Both the position numbers and the translations under genes were made by a program. Shown piece after piece: positions 54,984-64,000 of a stretch of DNA of 64,000 bases. This DNA comes from Stemphylium vesicarium (taxonomy: Eukaryota > Ascomycota > Dothideomycetes > Pleosporales > Pleosporaceae). The notes beneath the pieces were generated by a model that was given only the letters and a program-made list of their open reading frames with translations, ran no database searches and was not told the DNA's origin. Where the stretch lies: positions 1 through 64,000 of the forward strand of contig QXCR01000095.1 of assembly GCA_004380135.1 (NCBI GenBank). The letters are read 5' to 3'. Every line of letters begins with the position of its first letter. The first letter of the stretch is position 1.

Positions 54984-55512
54984 ATGCCTACTTCCCAGAT
55001 CTCAACCCCCCTCTCCGGCATCGACGCCGCCATTGTCATCGCTGCTCTGCACAACCACGACCTCATGATCAAAACGCTTTGCCCGGCGCTTGTAAGCTAC
55101 GCTTTCGAGTCTGGCGACAAAGACACGACGGCTACCTACACCGTTACGGACAAGAAGCCCATTGGCCAGGTGAGTCACGCAGTCGCCCAATCCCCCTTTG
55201 CACCCCCCTCCCCCAACATTCTTTCTTCTTTGCCTCCCTTCTCCCACCACTCAACAAATATCCTAACAAGCCCACCAGACAACATACAAACTCACCCTCA
55301 CCAACGTCCCCGACGGCGTCGACTCCCTTGTCAACGCCAAGCCCCCCATCGGCGTACTGACTATCAGCGGCAAGTGGCGTGTCGCCGATGGCAAGTTGAG
55401 CGAGGAGGTCGACATTGATGCGAATTTCATGATGAAGAAGGTTGCGAAGAGTAACGTTGAGAAGACGCATCCTGAGCAGCATATGAAGTTGCTGGAGGCT
55501 GCGAGGGCTTAG
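54984..55512 (+). CDS. DUF7053-like small fungal protein
   Basis: Exons 54984-55169 and 55279-55512 give 139 residues. The fold pattern (short helix, then alternating strands with TATYTVTDKK, TYKLTLTNVPDG, SGKWRVADGKLSEEVDI) resembles DUF7053, a START/SRPBCC-like family found only in fungi. It ends with a helix (HPEQHMKLLEAARA). There is no signal peptide or membrane helix. The 109-nt intron has a GTGAGT donor. The C-ending codons and pyrimidine-rich leader suggest strong expression. Function unknown; the family name is from memory and should be checked. Confidence 0.75.
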
Positions 55513-56324
55513 GTGGAGGATGGATGAATGGGTGCATAGCTTGGAGTATGTTTTTCTTTTAGCTGAATTGAATTGAACTGAACTGGATTGACAAATTCTT
55601 GGTTTTGAATGGGGTTGATGTGGTGAAGTGCTTTGTGTCTTGACTTTTGCTACGGTGTGTTTGTGTGAAGACCAGACTATTGACATCGTAGGAAAGCGGC
55701 CGAGGGAAAGTCTCCATCGCTCAAACTTTGTTAAAAAAAAGAGCCCACGTCTCCCAATTCTGTCGTATGGCATGATCACCCTCCAGTGTCCTCTAAAGAT
55801 TTAGGGAGATACCATGTAATGTCCTACAACTGGTGCACCAATCCCAGTCCCTATATAACTTAGGTTCTGCAAAAAGGCTAACGAAAAATATTCAGCCTTG
55901 AAGCTCAAGAAAGAAGAGGAAAGGCCCATCTTACAGGGAAGACAAGACTGTAGCTAAGGTACCACGATCCTAATCTCACCAGCAAATACGTACCCAGCGG
56001 TTATGGCATTGCTTCCGTTGCTTCTCACACTGATCGACAGTCCTGGTTACGGTTTCGACGGCTTTCATCACAACAGTCATGGTAATAGGGTAGTATCTTG
56101 TGATATGCACAGTGGCGGTAGATTGCTGACGAGGCTCGAGGTTTTGGGCGGAACGCTGCTGCGGATGCCGAGTGACAGCGGCCGGTTTGGGCAGCTCTTC
56201 GGTGTGCGCGATTCGATGTGACGAACACAACCGTTTCATGCGGGATTAGCCAGCATTTATTGTCCGTGGGGATGGATCGCGGACCAGGCGCGGCGTTTTG
56301 GGTGAAGTGCTGCTGCGGATATGG
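55513..56324. other. Intergenic, about 810 nt
   Basis: No supported gene; short frames only. Holds the 3' end of the DUF7053-like gene. Confidence 0.5.
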
Positions 56325-57738
56325 CTAGACAATGGCGAGTTCAAGTAGCTTTTCGGTGGACACTGTGTGTACAGGAAAAGTCTCGATATTACTTGATGAA
56401 GGCAAGACTGGCGTGCTCGAGATTAGCCAGCAACTTTTGTTCGATAATACCTTGGAGTCGACCTTTGGCGGATAGATAGGTATCCTGCGGTCTTGTACCG
56501 TTCGGATACCTTTAGCGATGCCGTTTAGTCGGTTACTTGCTTCAGTCTTCCAACTTCGCTCCGTATCCTGTTCCACGGACTCTATTTGCTCGGAACCAAG
56601 GATTAGACCCCACATTCTGTACCCTGCCGTTTTCCCGGCCCGGCCTTTGCTGAATTCCACCGCCCTTGCGGTAGAGCCCGCAAAGTGCTCAAAGTATTGG
56701 CCTAGAATTCCAATGGAGTTAGACGCTGGAACGAAAGGGTCAGGTCTAAAGTCGGGGGGAGTGAAGCATTTCAGAGTCTTATCAGTAAGTTGGAGCAAAA
56801 TCCCAGACTCCGCAACAATCAATTAAGTGGGTCCTAGAAGGTTCAGATTGGATTGATTGATTACCTCTTTAGGCCTAGCAATTCCCTATATAAGTTTAAC
56901 TCCTGCCTAGATAGGTAAGTGGGTCTTTGACAGAGTCCAGATTGAATTGCTTGTTGCGGACTGTGCAAAATCCTGATCGCTGGCTCAGGAAGTGAAAATA
57001 CGGACGCAGCCATGGCCATATCCCCTGCACCGCTCTCAAGCTTGCGGATCATGAACTCGAATGCGTTGTCGAAAGAATCAGATTTCTCCACCACCCAAGA
57101 AGCCTCTTCCAACAGGCCTGCAAAGTGCATTGCCTGGTGCTCATTTACCCCCATGTCAGTCATATGCGCATAGATGATCTCTTTGAAGCCATACCTCAGG
57201 TTGAAGTAGATGAGTGACCGTGCGATTGGTCAGGCCTGTGTCCAGCGAGTTTCAATTCTCGGCACAAGTCGTGCGCAGAGAGCCTTCGACAACTCGGTAT
57301 TGCGGCGATTCTGGGGGAAAACTACATTCTCCCACCTAGAGGCAGTGACTTTCTCGAGCTCAGAAAAGCTGTCGGTCTTTTTGGTGACCAGAGCCTGGCA
57401 GAGACTACTGGCAGCGCTCGGTTTCGAGATGGTAGTGTTGGGGACTACGAGGGAGCTTATCAAAGCAGCCGCTGTTACGCCTTTTTTCTTTTTCCTTTTG
57501 CAGTTGGCATCATCGCAGTTGGGAACGACGATTGTAAGGTTAAGCCTTGATCGACCATAATGCTGTGAGAGACCAGCCAAACAACGGGGATATCATCCAG
57601 GAATTTGTCGAAGAGCGCTTTGAAGTCGATAGTGACGTTATCAGAGGGCTGCTCCAGGATAGCCGCGCCATTCACCAGGGAAATGATGCTAATTAGAGCG
57701 CATGCGATGAACGCAAGGATGTTGGCGCTTTGCGCCAT
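56325..57738 (-). pseudogene. Unresolved or broken secreted-protein locus
   Basis: On the minus strand an ATG at 57738 opens a frame with a clear signal peptide (ILAFIACALISIISLVNGAA) and then an amphipathic segment (FKALFDKFLDDIP), ending by about 57475. A different frame (57580-57230) then reads CDDANCKRKKKKG and SELEKVTASRWENVVF, a third (57163-56861) has MTDMGVNEHQAMHFAGLLEE, and a last (56822-56325) has FTPPDFRPDPFVPASN. All are leftward and sit end to end, as expected for one gene, but I found no splice path joining them all. Either introns were missed or the gene carries frameshifts. Product not recognised. Confidence 0.4.
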
Positions 57739-58942
57739 GTCAAAAACTTGAGAGCGATCTCAAGCTGGGATGAGAGAATTTTGAAAGCGATGAGTGTGTG
57801 GGTAAGGTGCCTTATTTGCAAGCAGATTTTCAAGATTTAAAGCGGATTGGGATTACAATTATCAGTCAGCATCTAACCAGTGCAAGAAAGGTTGAACGGG
57901 ATGCCCGCACCTGTACCAAAGAACAGCAAGGGTTATAATACAAGGTTGTACAGTTGGGGGTTGCCAGATTTGCGCCTGTGTCGGTTCCTCTGGGATTCAC
58001 GATGCAGGGTCAAGGTCATGAGGAAGTCTCCTCGTCCAGAGCAGGGGTTGCTTGGATCGTGATGGAAATCAGGGTCTTTTTACCAGATAGAGCTGCATTA
58101 TTTACAGCTTTAGAGCGTCATGGCAACGATGAGAAAGACGCTGTACCGGATCGCCAACCGACGTCCTTAGGCTTTGGGAGACGAGTATCTGTGCAGTCAG
58201 TCGCTGCGCTGAGGTACCCTAAGATCAGAGTATAAAGCTGGTGAGGCTTCCTTTCGTTGTTTCCGTCATCCGTATCGCTTCCATTGGGATTGTAGACTGG
58301 GATCCTCGCTCGCCGTTGTCGTCGAACTTACCATACTAGTGCGCTTGCTATCACTGAGCCATCAGGTCCCAGATATCCAAGCACATAATTCGACATGTCT
58401 GCAGTACAGCCTGCCAGTGATTCCTCCGCAGTCCAGGAAGTGGTCGGCTAGCAGACGCAGGGTCGTAAGGTGCGACGCCATTCCAATTTGCTCGACACAG
58501 TGTGCGGATTCGCGTCAACGCCACCGCACATGCGCATGCGCCTTCAGAAAGCACGCATCTACTCCTAGCATTGTTACTCTCGAACTCGCCTCATGCATTT
58601 GTTGAGCGCGCAGAGTGGAGAAAGAGAAGTATTCAACGCCGTGGAGCGGGGCGGACCATGATGCTAAGAAGAGTGTTGGCGAAGCGAGACATTGGCATTT
58701 GGATTGGGCCTAGTGCGAAGTACCCCTAGAGTCGGCAGTTCGCGCACGCTCATCCTCCGCGTCGTGTCGCCGCCTCACTTTGCCGCGATGATGATTCCGA
58801 CCGCAGACGAAGAGTCACAGTATTCTTTTCGATGAAGATTGAGGACTTTATTTTTCATGGGCTAGCTACCTATTTATAGTTCGTTCGCTCGACAAGTCAT
58901 ACTTGAGCAGACACCGAACCATGCCTATTGCATTGCCACAGC
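57739..58942. other. Intergenic, 1.2 kb
   Basis: Several short plus-strand frames, none recognisable. It should hold the promoter of the leftward secreted-protein locus and the dioxygenase 3' end. Confidence 0.45.
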
Positions 58943-60119
58943 CTACTCTTCAAAAGAAACATCCTTCTTCTCCTTCGGGGGCCTAAACCCACAGTACAAG
59001 CACGTATCAGGATATCCCGTCCAAGGGCTACCCTTGACTGGCACACCACCGTTCGCGGTCCACATGTTGACGGGCTGCGGGTTCTGTCTCGCCTTGGGGT
59101 TGACGCCTACGTCAATCGTAGCGTATAGGCCATCCTCGATTGTCTTGCCAATAAGCGAGATCTTCATGACGGGATCGTCACCACCCTGCTTCGCCATGTT
59201 GAAGAGCGGATCTACGGCGTTGGTGGTGATGGCTTGCGTGTTTGTATTGTAAGGAGATGTCTTCTCGACTTGACCGAGGAAGTTTTGCTCGATGTAGAAT
59301 TGGCCGACATGCGAGATTGTACCACCTTGGATGGTGTTGTTGGGGAGCAGCTTGGCACCGTGGTGGATGATGGCTAAGATGGTCAATCTGGAGGCATGGG
59401 AGTAAGCTGAAGAAAGAGCTTACTGTGGAGATGGTTTGTGCGCCCGACGTAGTGTCCTGGGATGACTGTGATGAAGGTTGCCGTGCCATTAGCTCCAGTT
59501 GGCTGCACGCCGCGGAGAGCATTGGTAGTGATGGCTGAAGCAGAGCCGTCGCCATTGCCTTTGGCTTGCACACCAGTGTAGACACCAGTGGCATTACTTC
59601 CCCACATCTCGACGTAGGCATCAGTGACAGGCTTGCAAGAAGACGTGTCGATGATGTTGACGTCTAGATGAGTGATTGCGCCCTTCTCGCCCGTCAATAG
59701 GTCTTGTCGGATGAGCTCGCCAGTAACCCCTAAAAGCCTGTTAGTGGGTTCTTGTCCGTGTCTTCAAACACTGTATACTCACAATATGGGCCTTCTGTAG
59801 ACTCAGGGTCCAGCGTGCATGCGGCCTCGGCACCATAGCTCTCCTCGACTTCGCCAACGTCGCGGCGGACAAACTCATGTTCTTTCGCGAAACCAGCCGC
59901 AACCCGAAGCTCATGAAGCCTGGCTTCACGCCTCTGGTGCTGTTCCCGGACCCAACCGCTCTCAATAAGATCTCGCTTGCATGTCTGGACGCTCCGTCGG
60001 TTGGGGTGGTCAAGATGGGCTTGCCTCCTCAAGATCTCCCTGTTGGTGTTGCCACCAGGATGAGCAACAACACTGGAAGCCAAGAGGGCGGCAGTGAGAG
60101 CCTGTGAGAATTGAACCAT
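58943..60119 (-). CDS. Secreted intradiol ring-cleavage dioxygenase-like protein
   Basis: Exons 60119-59783, 59729-59424 and 59373-58943 give 357 residues. A signal peptide (SQALTAALLASSVVAHPGG) and a basic propeptide-like region precede the intradiol dioxygenase core. Elements: TEGPYWVTGELIRQDL (first Tyr ligand region), HLDVNIIDTSSCKPVTDAYVEMW, GVYTG (second Tyr) and GHYVGRTNHLH (the two His), as in the Fe(III) site of catechol dioxygenases. The acceptor of intron 2 was set at CTTAG (59374) for phase, giving HLHTIIHHGAK. Secreted fungal members cleave catechol-type lignin or plant phenolics, though many are biochemically untested. A TATAAAG element lies about 70 nt upstream. Confidence 0.88.
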
Positions 60120-60186
60120 GATGAGATTGAGTCTGCGTAAGTGTGGTGATTCCCAGGACCATCTGAGACTACCATGCGGCTCGACC

Positions 60187-60193
60187 CTTTATA
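60187..60193 (-). promoter_or_regulatory. TATA box of the dioxygenase gene
   Basis: TATAAAG on the minus strand about 70 nt before the ATG at 60119. Confidence 0.5.
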
Positions 60194-62707
60194 CGTCTGT
60201 GGTCCTCAGTGATGCGGCGCTTCTGCAGGTGCTATCAACATCGTTATGGATCTACGAATTTCTGCTGTCGCCATACTCGTCACTGCGCGGTCTAGTAAGT
60301 GTTCCTTGTTGTTTGTTACTCTCCACATATTGTCCAGGGTAAGGCCCATAATCATCGTGATCATGATAGGCAGCGGCAATTGCTCGCTTCAGTACATGCG
60401 CCGCAGCTAGATTAGCGTTCATCTAGTGCCCGTTCTTGGTAGCGGGGAGCATGGAGACTGGTATTCTTGGTACGACATTTGCAGAGTGCTGTGTGGGTAA
60501 TGTTTACCCATCACACATTAACCGGAAAGCCTGCGAGTGGTGATCGGTAGTTGTATGCGGTGTAATGTGTCCGAGCGAAGATTCAGACCTGGAACCAAGA
60601 AACGTTCCCATGCATGAAGACCTGTGCAGTTGTACATGGACTTTCTACTTTTGGTTTTGTCCGTTGTCGTTGAGAGATGCGTCTTGAAGCCTTGATGGAA
60701 GGTGGACGAGCATTTCTAGCCGCCTTCGGTTAAGCGAGAACGAACGAAGAAGGCGGCTGGAATTTGATGGGGCTCGAATGCAGGGGCAGCCGGGCGGCCA
60801 AGACCATCTAAACCAGCATTAATGAATGGCGGAGGCACCGTAGGGTGGGTCAGATGACTTGGCTCGTATGAGTCGTCCTTATGGAGACCAACAATTATCG
60901 CACGGGTCGGATTGATAATGCCGACCGTGCTGGCCGTGATCGCATACAATGAATCTGGATCCGACTGCCCACGAGACGGTATATAGTATTCGAGTGGTCA
61001 CAATGCCTTTACTTTGAGTAGGCCTCATATCTGCTAGGCAGGAATTGTAGCTGAGGTGAAAGTTTGATCGTTGAATGTGTAGACAAATAGGCTATGCGGT
61101 CACAAGATGACGCCGGTCAGACCGCATCGTGGAAATCCTATTATGAGCAGCGAAGTAATAGGCAAGAGGTGCAGAAGATTGCATGTGCATGTTCTGGGCG
61201 GAATGATTGCCGTATGTATCCGGCAGATCTGCATGCACACTATCCTTTGGATTCAGAGGTATTAGATACGTATGGCTAGGAGAAGGCCCAGTATCGATGT
61301 CATCCGTTTTCCGTCGCGGAACGAATTCTGAGAAGCGCTTTAGTACCATATCCTGGCCGTTTTGAGAACGTTTCCCAGTCCATTCTTGAGATCGAGGCAT
61401 GGAGTAATTGCTATCGCTGTCGCGACAGCTCGATAGGGCTATGGTGCGTTTTTAAAAAGAATCAGAAATGGCAAGAGAGCGGCAGGGACGAATGAATGGT
61501 TGTGAGTACTGAATCTGGACGGGGAAAGTGCAAGATGATAGGAGTGAGTGATGAAGAGGTAAGCGCGATATGACGTCATAAGCTAGGTCATGCTTCCCCA
61601 CCAAGACACCCAATGCGTAAGCAAGCTATTGTGATTTTGGTGAAAATGCTTGCAACAATCAAAGCATCTGCCTAGGTGCGAGAATGAGACATATGTAGTA
61701 CCTCCAAAGCGAGGCCTCGTATCAATTTAGAAATAAACTGATATTGGAAAATCAAGCAGAGCAATAAAGATTCATCGAGGCGCTGATTAGCGGAGGCGTA
61801 TCAGAATCTCAGTATAAACTCGTTGCTTAGCTGATATTTTAGCATTGCGTAAGGGGAACGAGATATTAATGTTCAAAGCGTGATATTTACCCTGTGCATA
61901 GAGCCGGAGTGCTGTTCTGACCACCGGCTTAATATCGTCGCACCATGTACTCTTATTACAACGGCATTCCTAACTAGCAAGCGCCTTTTCAACCTTCCTT
62001 TTGAATTACTCCAAATACGGCTCGACCCGACACGGGCGTTGGGACTAAATGGAGTGCCAATATGAACGCGGGGTGGGTGGCTTGCAGTAAAGTGCGAAGC
62101 CACTGGGACGCCTCACTGTGAAGCAAACATGTTCCTGGGAAGAGAGATTAGAGGACGTTGCATCCTGTTTCTGCAAAAGAAAGCCAGGTCCAAAAGCACA
62201 CAAAGCGGGGGACATTGGTGCTCGCACCTTCCCCAGTTAGCCAAAGCGCTATCCCGAATCCATCCCTAGTGCTCGGCCAGCCGCTGTATCCGGCTCGTCC
62301 CTGACCGAAACACCAATACTCAACTACTGAAACACAGAACGCCAGGACAGCCCCGAGACCAGCGTCTTGAGTTGTTTTGCGTCCTCTCGTCGCACACTGA
62401 AGGTGACGCGATGCACATAAGCGACGTCTGGCATCCAGCCATGAACCAATAGCGATGGTGCTGGCAACCGCCACCATCCTTGTGGTTGTTCACTCGCAGT
62501 CCCAACGACTCCCATGTTCACCAACGAAATGGCAGCAGCGTAAGGAGGTAGTTTGTAGACGCAACGAGGAACGTGACGAAACTCTGCTTTTCCTTTCTGA
62601 AACCTGCGAATAGGTATTGAAGTGTTGACGACAACACCATCTTTCCTTTCGTTTGCATCCATCACTCCATCATTTTCATTTCTGTTCCACACGAGTGTAT
62701 ACCGACT
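60194..62707. other. Gene-poor stretch, 2.5 kb
   Basis: Only short frames (up to 146 codons) with no recognisable domains and no coherent splice chain. A slightly more AT-rich patch lies at 61600-61870. No tRNA, repeat pair or mobile element could be defined. Confidence 0.45.
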
Positions 62708-63802
62708 ATGGGTACTTTTCTCAACTCTCCAAACACACCAAAGCCGGTCCACACGTTCTACCATGACGACAACAGGTACTCAAAGCACACAGGCCATAAG
62801 GCGAACCTCTCCGGCGCAACGATGCTGGACTTGCTAAACGGCCCGGAGGGGTCTATAGCCGCGGCCTACGAATCATCCAATACTCGTCCACAGTCTTCGA
62901 AATCGCGACGGCCTTCGCATACGCCTTCTACTAAGACTCAGCTACGACAGACCAATCGCACACTTATTGAAATCGTCCAGAACGTCCAGGTGGAACTTGC
63001 AACTCAGCGACAAGCCATGCTCGATATGCAGTCGCGCATTCTCCAGCTGGAAAGCGCTGCGTATGGCAACAACAACGAGTTTGCGCCTCGCCATACGAAC
63101 CGCGCGCACAAGAAGCGATCCGAAATCAAAGATCTTGAGGATGCCAGCCGCGAGACGCAAAAATGGTGGGACTCCTCCAGCCACCAACCCCCAAAACAGA
63201 CGTTAGAGCCTCCGCGCAAAATAACAGACTTCTGGAAGTCACCCAGTCGCTTCTCAGGCTTCAACTTCAACTTCGACCTGCTAGAAACAATCCCAAGACC
63301 AAATTCCTCACACGCCCCAGAAGTCCACAACGTACCCAGTAAATGGACGTCCAGCGCGGAGGACCGAGGCGACGACAGCGACGAAAAACAGCCAAACAAC
63401 AACAACAACAACTCATTCCACACACCCGGAAACCGCAAGATCCCCCCTAGAATCACGCGCGCAAACACATCAGATCCCACATCGACCCTTTACCATGACG
63501 CCGTAAGCGACATAAAAGAGCACGTCATCGAATTCGACAAGATCAAGATCCCCACACCGCCGTTACTGCAGTCGCCGCCCAAGACCTCGCGTAGTAGGTT
63601 AGCGACGGCGTACAGCAGGGACGACGATATTACGGCGTTGCCGCGCATACCGCCTGTGCCGACGCCGGTGGTAGCGGAGACTACGCCGAGGAGCCACAAG
63701 GGGATCAGGAGTTTGCTCATGTATAGGACGTTTTCGAGGAGTTCGAGGGTGGGGGGTGAGGTTGCGGGGGAGAGGCGGTCGGGGTCGAGCATGCGTCGTT
63801 GA
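62708..63802 (+). CDS. Uncharacterised fungal protein with a central coiled coil
   Basis: A single ATG frame of 364 residues with good codon periodicity. The N-terminus has the conserved-looking TFYHDDNRYSKHTGHKANLS and GATMLDLLNGPEGSIAAAY. Residues about 78-115 form a coiled coil (RTLIEIVQNVQVELATQR, then MLDMQSRILQLES). The rest is Pro/Ser/Thr-rich with KITDFWKSPSRFSGFNFNF and an Asn run. No signal peptide or membrane helix. Probably cytosolic or nuclear scaffold-type, but I do not recognise it. Confidence 0.7.
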   Translation: MGTFLNSPNTPKPVHTFYHDDNRYSKHTGHKANLSGATMLDLLNGPEGSIAAAYESSNTRPQSSKSRRPSHTPSTKTQLRQTNRTLIEIVQNVQVELATQRQAMLDMQSRILQLESAAYGNNNEFAPRHTNRAHKKRSEIKDLEDASRETQKWWDSSSHQPPKQTLEPPRKITDFWKSPSRFSGFNFNFDLLETIPRPNSSHAPEVHNVPSKWTSSAEDRGDDSDEKQPNNNNNNSFHTPGNRKIPPRITRANTSDPTSTLYHDAVSDIKEHVIEFDKIKIPTPPLLQSPPKTSRSRLATAYSRDDDITALPRIPPVPTPVVAETTPRSHKGIRSLLMYRTFSRSSRVGGEVAGERRSGSSMRR

Positions 63803-64000
63803 GGGCTGGGAACTTGACGGATTGGACTGTCATGAGGAATCTGGTGGGCCGTATGACTGACGGTCCCGTATACGAATCCGTGCACGACATGAAGCTGAAG
63901 CGCCTCGAGCTCTGTTTTCTCTCGATCGATCAGTCGATGAAAAATTAACGTAGTCACTAGACCGAGCCGTGTCACCAAGGAGAGTGGCGCAAGACACGCC

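Noticed and set aside
1..64000. tRNA, rRNA, CRISPR arrays or prokaryotic features
   Set aside because: I found no tRNA-like arm set, no spaced repeat array and no rRNA sequence; the intron-rich genes are plainly eukaryotic.

Overview
This window is nuclear DNA of a filamentous ascomycete, most likely a Dothideomycete of the order Pleosporales. Almost every gene is broken by short introns (about 47-80 nt, GT-AG, with one GC-AG case). The content is typical of such genomes: Zn2Cys6 regulator, PTH11/rhodopsin-like membrane receptor, GMC oxidoreductase, Baeyer-Villiger-type flavoproteins, many SDRs, a secreted intradiol dioxygenase and a decayed pogo-like transposon. The order-level assignment is inference; no sequence search was possible. 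I rebuilt exon structures by hand from splice sites, reading-frame continuity and family motifs, and each joined model closes in frame.

Layout. 1-960: nicotianamine synthase, cut by the left edge. 1.6-3.4 kb: YtcJ-like amidohydrolase. 4.2-6.4 kb: CorA-like transporter. 6.7-8.2 kb: rhodopsin-domain membrane protein. 8.2-10.5 kb: no supported gene. 10.5-12.4 kb: secreted GMC oxidoreductase. 13.1-14.3 kb: Dom34/Pelota. 14.4-17.5 kb: Zn2Cys6 regulator. 18.8-28.2 kb: a compact metabolic block of BVMO-type monooxygenase, acyl-CoA synthetase, two SDRs and an aldehyde dehydrogenase. 28.3-30.3 kb: family-2 glycosyltransferase. 32.1-34.9 kb: acyltransferase-3 protein and a PRISE-type reductase. 36.2-36.7 kb: transposase remnant. 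37.1-37.5 kb: small trefoil-lectin-like protein. 38.7-43.7 kb: zinc alcohol dehydrogenase, alpha/beta hydrolase and acyl-CoA dehydrogenase. 43.8-46.2 kb: large membrane protein of unknown function. 46.9-49.0 kb: an unusual protein carrying an orphan PIF1-helicase C-terminal module. 49.7-53.1 kb: SDR and a second BVMO. 55 kb: DUF7053-like protein. 56.3-57.7 kb: a probable broken or unresolved secreted-protein locus. 58.9-60.1 kb: secreted intradiol dioxygenase. 62.7-63.8 kb: unknown coiled-coil protein.

How it may work together. The window holds the enzyme types needed to oxidise a ketone or cyclic ketone to an ester or lactone (BVMO), hydrolyse it (alpha/beta hydrolase), oxidise the alcohol and aldehyde (ADH, SDRs, ALDH), activate the acid (acyl-CoA synthetase) and begin beta-oxidation (acyl-CoA dehydrogenase). 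Three of these proteins end in peroxisomal PTS1-type tripeptides: acyl-CoA synthetase AKL, SDR SKL and second BVMO AKL. No polyketide synthase, NRPS or terpene cyclase is visible, so a catabolic or detoxifying role fits better than biosynthesis. This pathway reading is inference from gene content.

The two points I would follow first are the peroxisome-tagged catabolic block (18.8-28.2 kb plus 38.7-53.1 kb) and the orphan PIF1-type module at 46.9-49.0 kb.
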